Position numbers and translations under genes: made by a program. A model generated the notes under the pieces. It was not told the DNA's origin, did not search any database, and worked only from the letters and a program-made list of their open reading frames with translations. A DNA stretch of 64,000 bases from Thiohalocapsa sp. (lineage in GTDB: Bacteria > Pseudomonadota > Gammaproteobacteria > Chromatiales > Chromatiaceae), in assembly GCA_021736785.1 (NCBI GenBank), contig JAIPFF010000011.1:46514-110513 (forward strand), in the 5' to 3' direction. Positions 1 through 7,847 of this stretch are shown here, one piece after another; the stretch's first letter is position 1; every line of letters begins with the position of its first letter.

Positions 1-1
1 G

Positions 2-1123
2 GAAGAGGCGGGACTGATCGCCGCGACCGTGATGGGGGTCGTGCTCGGCAATATGAACCTGCCCAGCATCGGCGAGTTGCGCCGCTTTAAGGAATATATC
101 GCTGTCCTGCTGGTCTCGGTCGTGTTCCTGCTGCTGACGGCGGATCTGGACCCGGTCATCCTGTCGGCATTGGACTGGCACAGCGCAGCGCTGCTGGCAG
201 CCGTGATCTTTCTGGTGCGCCCGGCGGCGGTGTGGATCTCCACCATCGGCGCCGGCATGAGCCTGCAGGAGCGCGCCCTGGTTGGCTGGATCGCACCGCG
301 CGGTATCGTCGCCGCCGCCGTGGCCGGTGTCTTCGGGCCGGCATTGGCAGAGCGCGGCTTCGCCGGTGCCGAGCTGCTGCTACCGCTGGTGTTTATGCTG
401 ATTCTGACCACCGTGGTACTGCACGGCTTCAGTCTTGGCTGGCTGGCGCGCCGGCTCGAGCTCAGCGCGAAACGCCAGGGCGGGCTCCTGATCGCCGGCG
501 GGACGGCTTGGAGCAGCGGGCTCGCCAAGGCGCTGCACGAACTGGGCGTGCCCGTCATCGTCGCCGACAACGCCTGGCACCGGCTGCGCAAGCCGCGGCT
601 TGCCGGTGTCCCCGTCTACTTCGGCGAGCTGCTGTCGGAGCATGCGCAGAACTCCCTGGAGTTCGGCGCCTTCGGCAGCCTGCTGGCCGTGACCGGCAAC
701 GACGCCTACAACGCCCTGGTGTGCGCCCATTTCGCGCCCGAGCTCGGCCGGCAGAAGGTGTTTCAGCTCGCCGCGGACGAAGTGGCCGAGCAGCGCCGCC
801 CCTCCCCGGAGGCCCGCGGCCGCACCGCATTCGCCGACGACGTCCAGTACGACGACTTGCAGCGGCGCTGGTATCGGGGCTGGGGTTTTCATTCGACCGG
901 AGTCACGCAAAGCTACGGTATCGAGCAACTGCTCGACGCGCTGCCGAGCGACGCGATGCCCGTGCTGGTGATCGGCGAGCATCATGACGTGCGCCTGCTG
1001 GAAGCGGGAAAAAGCGTGAAAGCCGAGCCCGGAGAGCGCGTGCTGTGGTTCGGTTGCAAAGACGTCTGCGAGCCGGAAACGGAAGCCACGCGCCCCGCGG
1101 AAAAGCCCCGGCCGCTGGTTTGA
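2..1123 (+). CDS. Sodium/proton antiporter (CPA1/NhaP-type), 5' end outside window
   Basis: The reading frame is open from base 2, so the true start lies upstream and only the C-terminal part is present. The first ~150 residues hold several hydrophobic segments typical of a cation/proton antiporter membrane domain, including a conserved-looking WIAPRGIVAAAVAG stretch that matches the CPA1 family. The rest is soluble and resembles a TrkA-N/RCK-like nucleotide-binding module (LLIAGGTAWSSGLAKAL, then VTGNDAYNALVC). Such proteins exchange Na+ or K+ for H+ at the inner membrane, with the RCK part sensing a ligand. The exact substrate cannot be read from the sequence. About 200 bases without a gene follow before the convergent response regulator. 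Confidence 0.8.
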   Translation, partial: EEAGLIAATVMGVVLGNMNLPSIGELRRFKEYIAVLLVSVVFLLLTADLDPVILSALDWHSAALLAAVIFLVRPAAVWISTIGAGMSLQERALVGWIAPRGIVAAAVAGVFGPALAERGFAGAELLLPLVFMLILTTVVLHGFSLGWLARRLELSAKRQGGLLIAGGTAWSSGLAKALHELGVPVIVADNAWHRLRKPRLAGVPVYFGELLSEHAQNSLEFGAFGSLLAVTGNDAYNALVCAHFAPELGRQKVFQLAADEVAEQRRPSPEARGRTAFADDVQYDDLQRRWYRGWGFHSTGVTQSYGIEQLLDALPSDAMPVLVIGEHHDVRLLEAGKSVKAEPGERVLWFGCKDVCEPETEATRPAEKPRPLV

Positions 1124-1329
1124 AACGCCGCCGAGCGTCGTCCTCGACCCCTGCGGCCGGCGCTTGCGCTCCGAAAGGAGCCAGGCCGACTCCTCCGACG
1201 CCGAGCCGCTTCAGCCCGACCGGTTGCGTACGCGGAAAAGCGAATGCAATCAGCGTGTGTGATGCAGACCGGATCGCCGAACCCTACCGCTGGACGGCGT
1301 CGCGATCGACGCGCCTCGGCTCCGATTCA

Positions 1330-1971
1330 TCAATGCTCTGCGCTGACCATTCCGCTGCGGATCGCGAATTTGACCAAGCCCACCAGGTTATCGATGTCGA
1401 GCTTCAGCATCACCCGGCTGCGGTAGGTCTCGACGGTCTTGACACTGATGCCCAGCGCCTGGGCGATATCCTTGGTGCGGCGCCCCTCGGCCAGCATGCA
1501 GAGGACTTCCCGCTCGCGTTGGGTCAGCTTGTTGCGGTCTACTTCGGAGCTGCGTTGCGGCTCGGGCGCCGTTCCTTCGCGCAGCGCCGGGCTGATGAAC
1601 AGTTCTCCGCGCAGCACCGCCGCGATCGCCTTGACCAATTCCGAGCCGGCCTCGTTTTTGAGCACATAGGCGTCGACTCCGGCCGAGAGCATGCGCCGGC
1701 GATAATGTGGATCGCCGTACATGGACAGCGCGACGATGCGACTCTGCTCGGAGACGCGCTTGATCGCAGGTGCTGCTTCGATCCCGCTTAGCTCGGGCAT
1801 AGCGATGTCGAGGACGACGATGTCCGGCCGATGGACTCTGGCGAGACGGACGGACTCGTAGCCGTCGGCAGCATGCGCGACAACATGCCATCCGGCCTGT
1901 TGCTCGAGCAGCGCCGCCAATCCCTCTCGAAACAGGGCGTGATCATCGCAGAGTAGAAAAGTCAGGTTCAC
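1330..1971 (-). CDS. NarL/LuxR-family response regulator
   Basis: 213 residues starting at GTG. Residues 1-120 form a receiver domain with the acidic pair D9/D10, phosphoacceptor D55 in VVLDIAMPELSG and the conserved lysine in YVLKNEAG. Residues ~148-210 form a LuxR/GerE helix-turn-helix (LTQREREVLCMLAEGRRTKDIAQALGIS in two parts). It should activate or repress transcription after phosphorylation. The partner histidine kinase lies 10 bp upstream on the same strand but is broken, so this regulator is probably an orphan or is phosphorylated by another kinase. All receiver key residues look intact. Target genes are unknown. Confidence 0.9.
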   Translation of the reverse strand: MNLTFLLCDDHALFREGLAALLEQQAGWHVVAHAADGYESVRLARVHRPDIVVLDIAMPELSGIEAAPAIKRVSEQSRIVALSMYGDPHYRRRMLSAGVDAYVLKNEAGSELVKAIAAVLRGELFISPALREGTAPEPQRSSEVDRNKLTQREREVLCMLAEGRRTKDIAQALGISVKTVETYRSRVMLKLDIDNLVGLVKFAIRSGMVSAEH

Positions 1972-1980
1972 GGCTTGGAC

Positions 1981-2888
1981 TCACTCGCCGACGACTCCAG
2001 GATGGTCGGCCGGTTGTGCAGGCAACGAAGAGACCGACACGCCGACTCGACAAATTGGCTCGACCGGCAGCCGAACCGTTACGCAGGATCCGTTTTCGTC
2101 CGCTTCGATGTCGAGCCAACCGCCGAAGAACGCGAGCCGCTGCCGAATGCTGTAAAGGCCGTAACCGCCGGTGGCATTCGGCTGCGACTCGGGTTGATTG
2201 CGCCAATCGAATCCGTGCCCGTCGTCGGCAACCGAGAGCTCGATGCCTTCGGCATCCGCCGTCAGCGTAATGACTCCGGTACGCGCTTTGGCGTGCTTGA
2301 TCAGGTTGTACACCAATTCGCGCGCGCATTGGAACAGGAAAATGGATTGCTGGTCGGTCAACACGCGGAAGCGTCCACTTCACAGCTCATCGCCACGCCC
2401 CAGCGCCCGCCGCTGCAGCCGCAGCGCCAGCAGCAGCGCGAACAATACGAGACCGGCCGCCAGCAACGCATAGTGACGCGCTTGGCGTGCCAACTCGTCG
2501 AGGCGCGCCTCCAGGACGAGCCTGCCGATCGGCGGCCGTCGAAGCGCATCGGACGCACGATCTCGACCATGGGTGCCAGCATACCGATGTGCGGACCCTG
2601 AGGCTGGCGCCAGCGCGCGAAGACGCGGTCATAGCCATCATAGAGCGTCGCCGAACGAAGCTGATACTCTCCCGACAAGGTGGCCAGCTTTTCCCGCGCG
2701 CTCTCGGGGCTGTCGAAGACCAGCGCCGATATGCAGTTCTCGCCGACCACGGCCGCAAGCACGCGCAGTTCGCGCAGCATGTGGTCGCGGAACATTGTCC
2801 CGGCGCTCGCGGATACGCGTGACCCGTTGGCGCGGATATCGTTGCTGACAATGTTGACGACACCGGAGCTTACGCTTGTTCACATGAC
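1981..2888 (-). pseudogene. Degenerate sensor histidine kinase (CHASE8 fragment, TM, HATPase), phosphotransfer domain lost
   Basis: On the minus strand, ~2888 to ~2540 encodes a CHASE8-like sensor piece (RELRVLAAVVGENCISALVFD). A one-base frameshift near 2540, in the run GGCCGCCGATCGG, moves the frame. The new frame encodes a transmembrane helix (YALLAAGLVLFALLLALRL) and hits an in-frame TGA at 2382-2380. After the stop the same frame continues as a NarX/UhpB-like ATPase domain with N-box ELVYNLIKHAKA and G-box DDGHGF, ending at 1981. The HAMP and HisKA_3 regions that should lie between helix and ATPase, including the phosphorylated histidine, are absent. The N-terminal transmembrane helix is also missing. 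I infer at least one internal deletion plus point decay. Confidence 0.85.
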
Positions 2889-3166
2889 AGCTTATCCCCC
2901 TGAAGCGCTTGGCGTCATCATGCAGGCGCAGACAAAAGCATGTCGGAATTTTCCCTACGCGATTAGCTGGACTGACAAGCGCAGGCGCACACCTTAATGT
3001 GATGACCCGTGCCTCATGCTTACCCGGCCGAGCGAAAGTCGAACGCCGACAATCGGCGCGCAAGCCTGACCGAAATACCGGTGTCCCGCCAAGGGCGCAT
3101 ACCGGACATAGGGGCATGCCATCGCGGCTCATCCACGTCTTTTTGTTGCCGAGGACACCGAACAGC

Positions 3167-3508
3167 ATGACCGTCATTCGCTTGCCGTTTATCGCAGCCT
3201 TCGCGGCGGCCTTTTCCCTTGCCGGCTCCAATGCCTGGTCAGCGTCCCCGAGCTTCGATTGCGCGAAGGCATCGAGCGAGGCAGAGGCCATGATCTGCAA
3301 AGACGCGGAGCTCGCCGAGCTCGACCGCAGCCTGGCCTCGCTCTACGCCGTCGTGCTGAAGAATACGCCGGCCACGGAGAAGAAGATGCTGAAGGCCGAG
3401 CAGCGGGGCTGGGTAAAAGGGCGCGACGACTGTTGGAAGAGCGACGACCTGCGCGGTTGCGTGGAAGCCGAGTACCGCAGCCGTATCGCCGAGCTGCGGG
3501 ATCGCTGA
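3167..3508 (+). CDS. LprI-like (DUF1311) secreted protein
   Basis: 113 residues. The ATG at 3167 is chosen because it opens a clear signal peptide (TVIRLPFIAAFAAAFSLAGSNAWSA). The mature part has the DUF1311 pattern: FDCAKASSEAEAMICKD, a helix of the type LDRSLASLYA, and DDCWKSDDLRGCVEAEYRSRI, with four cysteines likely forming two disulfides in the periplasm. The family includes lysozyme-inhibitor-like LprI proteins. Inhibition has been shown for only some members, so the activity here is inference. It starts a run of small envelope proteins on the plus strand (SH3, L,D-transpeptidase, lipoprotein). Confidence 0.8.
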   Translation: MTVIRLPFIAAFAAAFSLAGSNAWSASPSFDCAKASSEAEAMICKDAELAELDRSLASLYAVVLKNTPATEKKMLKAEQRGWVKGRDDCWKSDDLRGCVEAEYRSRIAELRDR

Positions 3509-3765
3509 GCTCAGGTTGGCCCGCGGCGCTCATGACGAGCTCACCCCCCCCCACGTGTCAATGTCGAAGCCGAAATATGTGTGATCACGCACAACCGGGT
3601 CAGTTCGCGAATCTCTCGGGCTCGAAGGCGTTGCGCAGCCCTCACGTTGCTTACCGCCGTCGAGCCGAGCGGCACTTGGCCAGCCGACTTGGCGCATGCT
3701 GCACCGCTCGAGTGCCGACCGGCTTTGCACGACAGGCGATTGCCGGCAAAGGGCGGCCGCGTATC

Positions 3766-4137
3766 GTGCACCTCGTCGCCGGCGTCGCGCTCTATGTGTT
3801 GGCGCTCGGCACAGGACTGGGCGCGGCCACGGCGTTGGCGGAGGCGGACGGGCCGGATTTTTATCGCGTCGTGGACGTCGCCGCCGACGATGTACTCAAC
3901 ATCCGAGCACAGCCGGATGCATCGGCGCCAAAGATGGGCAGCATCCCACCCGGCGCCGATTGCGTTCGCAACCTGGGCTGCCGAGGCGGCTTGTCCTTCG
4001 AGGAATTCACCACGCTCAACGATGCGGAAAAGGCGAGCCGCCTGAAAGAGAATCCCCGCTGGTGCCGCATCGAGTATCGCGGAACGACGGGGTGGGTCGC
4101 GGGCCGCTATCTGGCCGAAGGCGCATGCTCCGAGTAG
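3766..4137 (+). CDS. Secreted SH3-domain protein
   Basis: A GTG at 3766 gives 123 residues beginning with a signal-peptide-like segment (HLVAGVALYVLALGTGLGAATALAEA). The frame is open further upstream and an ATG at 3577 is possible, but that extra region is arginine-rich and unlike a secreted N-terminus. The body reads as a bacterial SH3 fold: YRVVDVAADDVLNIRAQPDASAPKMGSIPPGA, then WCRIEYRGTTGWVAGRYLAEG. Such domains often bind peptidoglycan or mediate protein contacts in the periplasm. It lies just before an L,D-transpeptidase gene, so a cell-wall role is plausible but inferred. Confidence 0.7.
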   Translation: MHLVAGVALYVLALGTGLGAATALAEADGPDFYRVVDVAADDVLNIRAQPDASAPKMGSIPPGADCVRNLGCRGGLSFEEFTTLNDAEKASRLKENPRWCRIEYRGTTGWVAGRYLAEGACSE

Positions 4138-4223
4138 CGTCACGCTGCCGCATCGCGAACCGGGAGCCCCCGCAGCCCCCGACAGCACGAGATTCCCGCA
4201 CTACACGAGGTCCACACGCAACG

Positions 4224-5276
4224 ATGCATTTGCCGATCGCCTACTTCGTCATCGTTCTGCTTTCCCTATCGGGCGGCGCCGCGATCGCAACGCCGTTTTG
4301 GGGTGCCACCGAGTCCGCACCGGCAGACACCCCGCTCGAGCAACTGGTACCCGGCGAATTTATCTGGGAGGCCGACGTCGAGCCCGCCGGACCGGTCGTG
4401 GTGGTCGTCAGCCTGCCCGAGCAAATGGCGTACGTCTATCGCAACGGCGTGCGTGTCGGCGTCTCGACAGTCAGTACCGGCAAGCCCGGGCACGGCACAC
4501 CCACGGGGGTTTTCACCATCCTCAACAAAGATAAAGATCATCGCTCATCGACCTACGGCAACGCTCCGATGCCCTACTCCGAAAGGCTGACGTGGGGCGG
4601 CGTTGCACTCCACGCGGGCGGGCTGCCCGGTTATCCGTCGTCCCACGGCTGCGTCCATCTGCCGAGCGTATTCGCTCAACGCCTATTCGGTATTACCCAC
4701 AAGGGGACGACGGTGGTCATCGCCGACGGCGCCACGGCCCCGCGCGACCTGGTTCACCCGCCGCTGTTGGCGCCAGTCGATGCCATCACCGGATCGGTGA
4801 CACCGGATGAGCATTTGGGATTCGCACAAGAATGGCGACTGGAGCCGGAGAAATCCCCTTCCGGCCCTGTCACGCTGGTCGTGAGCACCGCCGACAAGCG
4901 CGCCATCGTGCTGCGCGACGGCGTCGAGATCGGCCGCGCCAAGATCCGCGTTCACCGAGGCGACGTGCCCCTCGGCACCCATGCCTACACGATGCTCGAA
5001 AGTTCGGCTTCGGGACACGGCCGCTGGAGTGCGGTCGGTCTCCCCGGCCGCGGCGGCGAGCACGCCGGGACGACGGCAATCGAGCCACTGGCGCGCGTCG
5101 ATGCGCCGCCCGCTTTCGGCGATGCCCTCGCCGGACTCCTCGGGCCCGGCAGCACCGTGCTCCTGACGGACGCACCGGTGCTCGAGCACACCACAGGCCC
5201 CAGACTCGACGTCATCGCAACCGGCCCGGCGCCTGTCGAAGACCTCAATCCCCTATCGCCTCGGGCACCGCAGTAG
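4224..5276 (+). CDS. L,D-transpeptidase (YkuD) with a second, degenerate domain copy
   Basis: 350 residues from ATG 4224, with a signal peptide (AYFVIVLLSLSGGAAIA). The first half is a YkuD catalytic domain with the signature HAGGLPGYPSSHGCVHLP, containing catalytic Cys and His. This enzyme makes 3-3 peptidoglycan cross-links or attaches proteins to the wall, in the periplasm. The second half starts with PSGPVTLVVSTADKRAIVLRDG, which mirrors AGPVVVVVSLPEQMAYVYRNG of the first half but has no HxxxxxxSHGC motif. The protein therefore looks like an internal duplication in which copy two is inactive. It sits between the SH3 gene and a small membrane protein. Confidence 0.85.
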   Translation: MHLPIAYFVIVLLSLSGGAAIATPFWGATESAPADTPLEQLVPGEFIWEADVEPAGPVVVVVSLPEQMAYVYRNGVRVGVSTVSTGKPGHGTPTGVFTILNKDKDHRSSTYGNAPMPYSERLTWGGVALHAGGLPGYPSSHGCVHLPSVFAQRLFGITHKGTTVVIADGATAPRDLVHPPLLAPVDAITGSVTPDEHLGFAQEWRLEPEKSPSGPVTLVVSTADKRAIVLRDGVEIGRAKIRVHRGDVPLGTHAYTMLESSASGHGRWSAVGLPGRGGEHAGTTAIEPLARVDAPPAFGDALAGLLGPGSTVLLTDAPVLEHTTGPRLDVIATGPAPVEDLNPLSPRAPQ

Positions 5277-5386
5277 GCCGGGCCGCGCCGGCGCCGGCCG
5301 TGCCATCAGCGACCGAGACGCCGCGCTTTGCGCAACCGCGGGGATCGGGAACAGTACTGTAGTTCATCTGCGTAGGACGCAATCGA

Positions 5387-5683
5387 TTGTTGCTTTTGAG
5401 AATCTTGTTGGCGCTGTACCTCGCCTTCGGCGTGTTCGCCGTCGTCGTCATTTTCATCGATCCGTCGGACGACCCACTCTCCGCGATCTATCTCGTCATT
5501 GCCGCCATGCCTTGGACGGTGGTGCTCGACGCCGCAACCGATCGCATCGGCGAGTTGCCAACTTGGGCGAACCTGACTCTTTTGTCGCTGGGCGTTCTCT
5601 TCAACGCGGCTATCATCTACGTCCTGGGCCGGCTGATCGGCTATTTTGTCGGTCGTCGGTTGCCCCCGATTCACGGGAAATAG
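5387..5683 (+). CDS. Small membrane protein, unknown function
   Basis: 98 residues from a TTG codon; no stronger start is visible. Two or three hydrophobic segments are seen: LLLRILLALYLAFGVFAVVVIFI, a less certain one around IYLVIAAMPWTVVL, and LTLLSLGVLFNAAIIYVLGRLIGYFVG. It ends in a short charged tail. I do not recognise a family. It follows the L,D-transpeptidase by 110 bp on the same strand and precedes a lipoprotein, so it may belong to the envelope gene run. Confidence 0.55.
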   Translation: MLLLRILLALYLAFGVFAVVVIFIDPSDDPLSAIYLVIAAMPWTVVLDAATDRIGELPTWANLTLLSLGVLFNAAIIYVLGRLIGYFVGRRLPPIHGK

Positions 5684-5789
5684 TCCCCCCGGCACAGGCC
5701 CAATACAGGGCCGCCGCTGTCTTCAATCGACCAACAGGCTCCTCAAAAGAGAGGGCTGCCGGCTTCACCCACGTCGGCAATCCCACCCT

Positions 5790-6308
5790 ATGCCTCGACG
5801 AACGACACGCCTTCTATTCGGCATCGGCCTATTCGCACTGTCGCTGGCCGGCTGCGAAGATCAAGCCGGCGATTACGTGGCCGTGTCGTCGATCAGCGCG
5901 AACGGCTTCGCCAAGCACAACAAGGCGATGCTCGCTTTGAACGGCCGGGAGTTGTCACTCTGGGGCTATGTCGACCACGGCAACCTGTTTCCGATCGACC
6001 ACACGCGGCAGGGATCCGTCGCGCGGCCCGAACATCATCAACCTGCTAAGCCTCGCTGGCGCTTTAATCTCAAGGGCCGCCCGGACGATCCGACCGGTCA
6101 CTCGTTCGCGGTTCGAGTGATCATCGATTCCGGCCGGAATGCCCTCATAAGGACTTTTCTCGAAGACGCGAGGCGAGGACGACCCACCAAGGTTTTCGTC
6201 ACGGGTACCCTCGTCACCTTCCACGCCCCGACGGCTGGACGACTTCTCGTTGGTCTCTCCATGAATGTCGAATCTTCGCAGGACATCCTTCTCGACGCCA
6301 AACCCTGA
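5790..6308 (+). CDS. Predicted lipoprotein, unknown function
   Basis: 172 residues. The ATG at 5790 opens a lipoprotein signal (RRTTRLLFGIGLFALSLAGC) with the lipobox cysteine at residue 22. The mature part has VAVSSISANGFAKHNKAMLALNGRELSLWGYVDHGN and, later, PTKVFVTGTLVTFHAP. These are beta-rich stretches that could form an OB-like fold, though this is a guess. It is likely anchored in the outer membrane or the outer face of the inner membrane. No family recognised. Confidence 0.65.
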   Translation: MPRRTTRLLFGIGLFALSLAGCEDQAGDYVAVSSISANGFAKHNKAMLALNGRELSLWGYVDHGNLFPIDHTRQGSVARPEHHQPAKPRWRFNLKGRPDDPTGHSFAVRVIIDSGRNALIRTFLEDARRGRPTKVFVTGTLVTFHAPTAGRLLVGLSMNVESSQDILLDAKP

Positions 6309-6406
6309 AGCAACGGTATTGCGGCTATTGAGCCGCGCGAAGACAAGGCTCTGCGGAAGCAAGCAGCGCGGACGTGCGGCGCTCACGGCGCTGAAAGGCG
6401 CATCGG

Positions 6407-6619
6407 CTAACGATTCGATTCAAGCATCTTGCGCACTTCTTCGATCGACCTCGTAATTCCCCCCAGATGAACGACGGCGTGGCAATTCGCACATATCGGG
6501 CGTAAGTCTTGGACCGGATCAACCCGATACGCTTTGCCTACGATATCTTGCACCCCGTAACGCGCCGCGTAGATGCAGAGGACCAGCTCGTCTCGTGTAA
6601 AGGAGCTTCTTTTCGCCAC
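6407..6619 (-). pseudogene. HNH endonuclease collapsed by internal deletion (N- and C-terminal ends fused)
   Basis: 70 codons from GTG. The first ~20 residues (AKRSSFTRDELVLCIYAARYG) resemble the very N-terminus of a class of HNH endonucleases. The last ~45 (GKAYRVDPVQDLRPICANCHA, then VVHLGG) are the end of an HNH domain with the CxxCH/VVH zinc and catalytic tail. The middle of the enzyme, including the first catalytic histidine, is missing while the frame is kept. This is best read as a deletion remnant. Expression as a mini-protein cannot be excluded. It lies between the lipoprotein (plus strand) and the CPBP protease (minus strand). Confidence 0.7.
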
Positions 6620-6731
6620 TGGTACTACCTATCCGATCGTCGCGTGAATCTATACTCTTATGACGAGGCGCATAGCGACACCTTGAAAACCCCGATCCCG
6701 TACTTGTCGAAAGCTCGGGATTTTCAGAATA

Positions 6732-7613
6732 CTACCTGGACTCCCTCGACGAAAAACGTCCGCTCCAGCGCCAAAACAACCACGCCAGCAAGCCGATCCA
6801 CAGCGCTGCGAGCCAGCCGATGACGCCGTCGTAGTTGCCGGCGAGGAAGGCGAGCGCGGCGTTGTCGTCGCCGTCGGTGAGGCGGCGGGAGACTTGGATC
6901 ACGAATACCCAGCCGGCGTGCAGGCCGATGCACCAGCCGATGTGGCCGGTGCGCTCGCGGACCAAGGCGAGGAAGACGCCGACCATGAACAGCGCGGCCA
7001 TCGAGTCGAGATGCTGCCATTGGAAGACGCCGGTGAAGACGCCGGCGAACATGGCCCGGGTGCCGGCCCAATCGAAGGCCATACCCTCGGGCAGTTCGTG
7101 GGGCTTCATGAAGTGCAGAACCGCGTAGAGCAGCGCGGACCAGACCACGGCGGCACGCAGACCGTCCGCGCGCTTGACGGCCGCAAACAGGGCGCCGCGG
7201 AAGAAGGCCTCTTCCAATAAGCCGATCAGCAGGCCCCCGATCAGGGCGGCGACGGCCTTTTCCCAGACGCCGGCGATCCAGCCGTCGGACGGCGGGTCCG
7301 GGACCCGCACTCCGAGCCACATCAGCGCGGCCACCAGCACGAGCAGGATGAGCACGCCAAGCACCCAGCCCCAACGCACGGCGCGCAGCATGCGCCCTCG
7401 CGGTGCATCGAAGCCCAGCGTGGCCCGGTTCGCGAAGCCCATCACTTTCAGAAAGGGCCAGAGTCCGAGCAGGATGAAGACCTGCGCCAGCCGCCCCATG
7501 ACCCGCTGGGGCTCGTAGCCGATCCAGCCGGTCTGCATCAGCGGATAGGTCAGCAACGCCGCCAGCAGCAGGCAGGCAAAGAGATAACCGAAGAAGATCG
7601 CCGTGGTGCGCAT
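6732..7613 (-). CDS. CPBP-family intramembrane glutamic protease
   Basis: 293 residues from ATG 7613, where the first hydrophobic segment (TTAIFFGYLFACLLLAALLT) begins. Roughly eight hydrophobic segments are visible. The CPBP/Abi motifs are present: LLEEAFFRGALF (EExxxR), AVLHFMKP (histidine) and GLHAGWVFV (second histidine). The family includes CAAX prenyl-protease-like enzymes and bacteriocin-immunity proteins; the substrate here is unknown. It is transcribed away from the MacA-like gene, and the 234 bp between them should hold divergent promoters. Confidence 0.85.
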   Translation of the reverse strand: MRTTAIFFGYLFACLLLAALLTYPLMQTGWIGYEPQRVMGRLAQVFILLGLWPFLKVMGFANRATLGFDAPRGRMLRAVRWGWVLGVLILLVLVAALMWLGVRVPDPPSDGWIAGVWEKAVAALIGGLLIGLLEEAFFRGALFAAVKRADGLRAAVVWSALLYAVLHFMKPHELPEGMAFDWAGTRAMFAGVFTGVFQWQHLDSMAALFMVGVFLALVRERTGHIGWCIGLHAGWVFVIQVSRRLTDGDDNAALAFLAGNYDGVIGWLAALWIGLLAWLFWRWSGRFSSRESR

Positions 7614-7847
7614 CGCAGGGGATTGTCCGTTTGACCCGGGCGGGCGATGCAAACATGCGCGCTGCCGGGACGCAAGCCTCGCCTCGGCCCACCGGCGTCG
7701 GCTGCGCACGCGGTATCGGCGGCTCCGATGGCTTCGGATTCGCGCCGGGCGGTCCTCCCTCCCCGGCCCAATGGTCAGCTGCTTGCCCCTATTTCTTGCA
7801 ATTTTGCAGCCTATGCTGTGAAGCATCACCGGCACACGGTCCCCCCG

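Noticed and set aside
2638..3300. 220-codon minus-strand frame over the DUF1311 gene and kinase remnant
   Set aside because: No family features; it is antisense to the DUF1311 gene and out of frame with the kinase.
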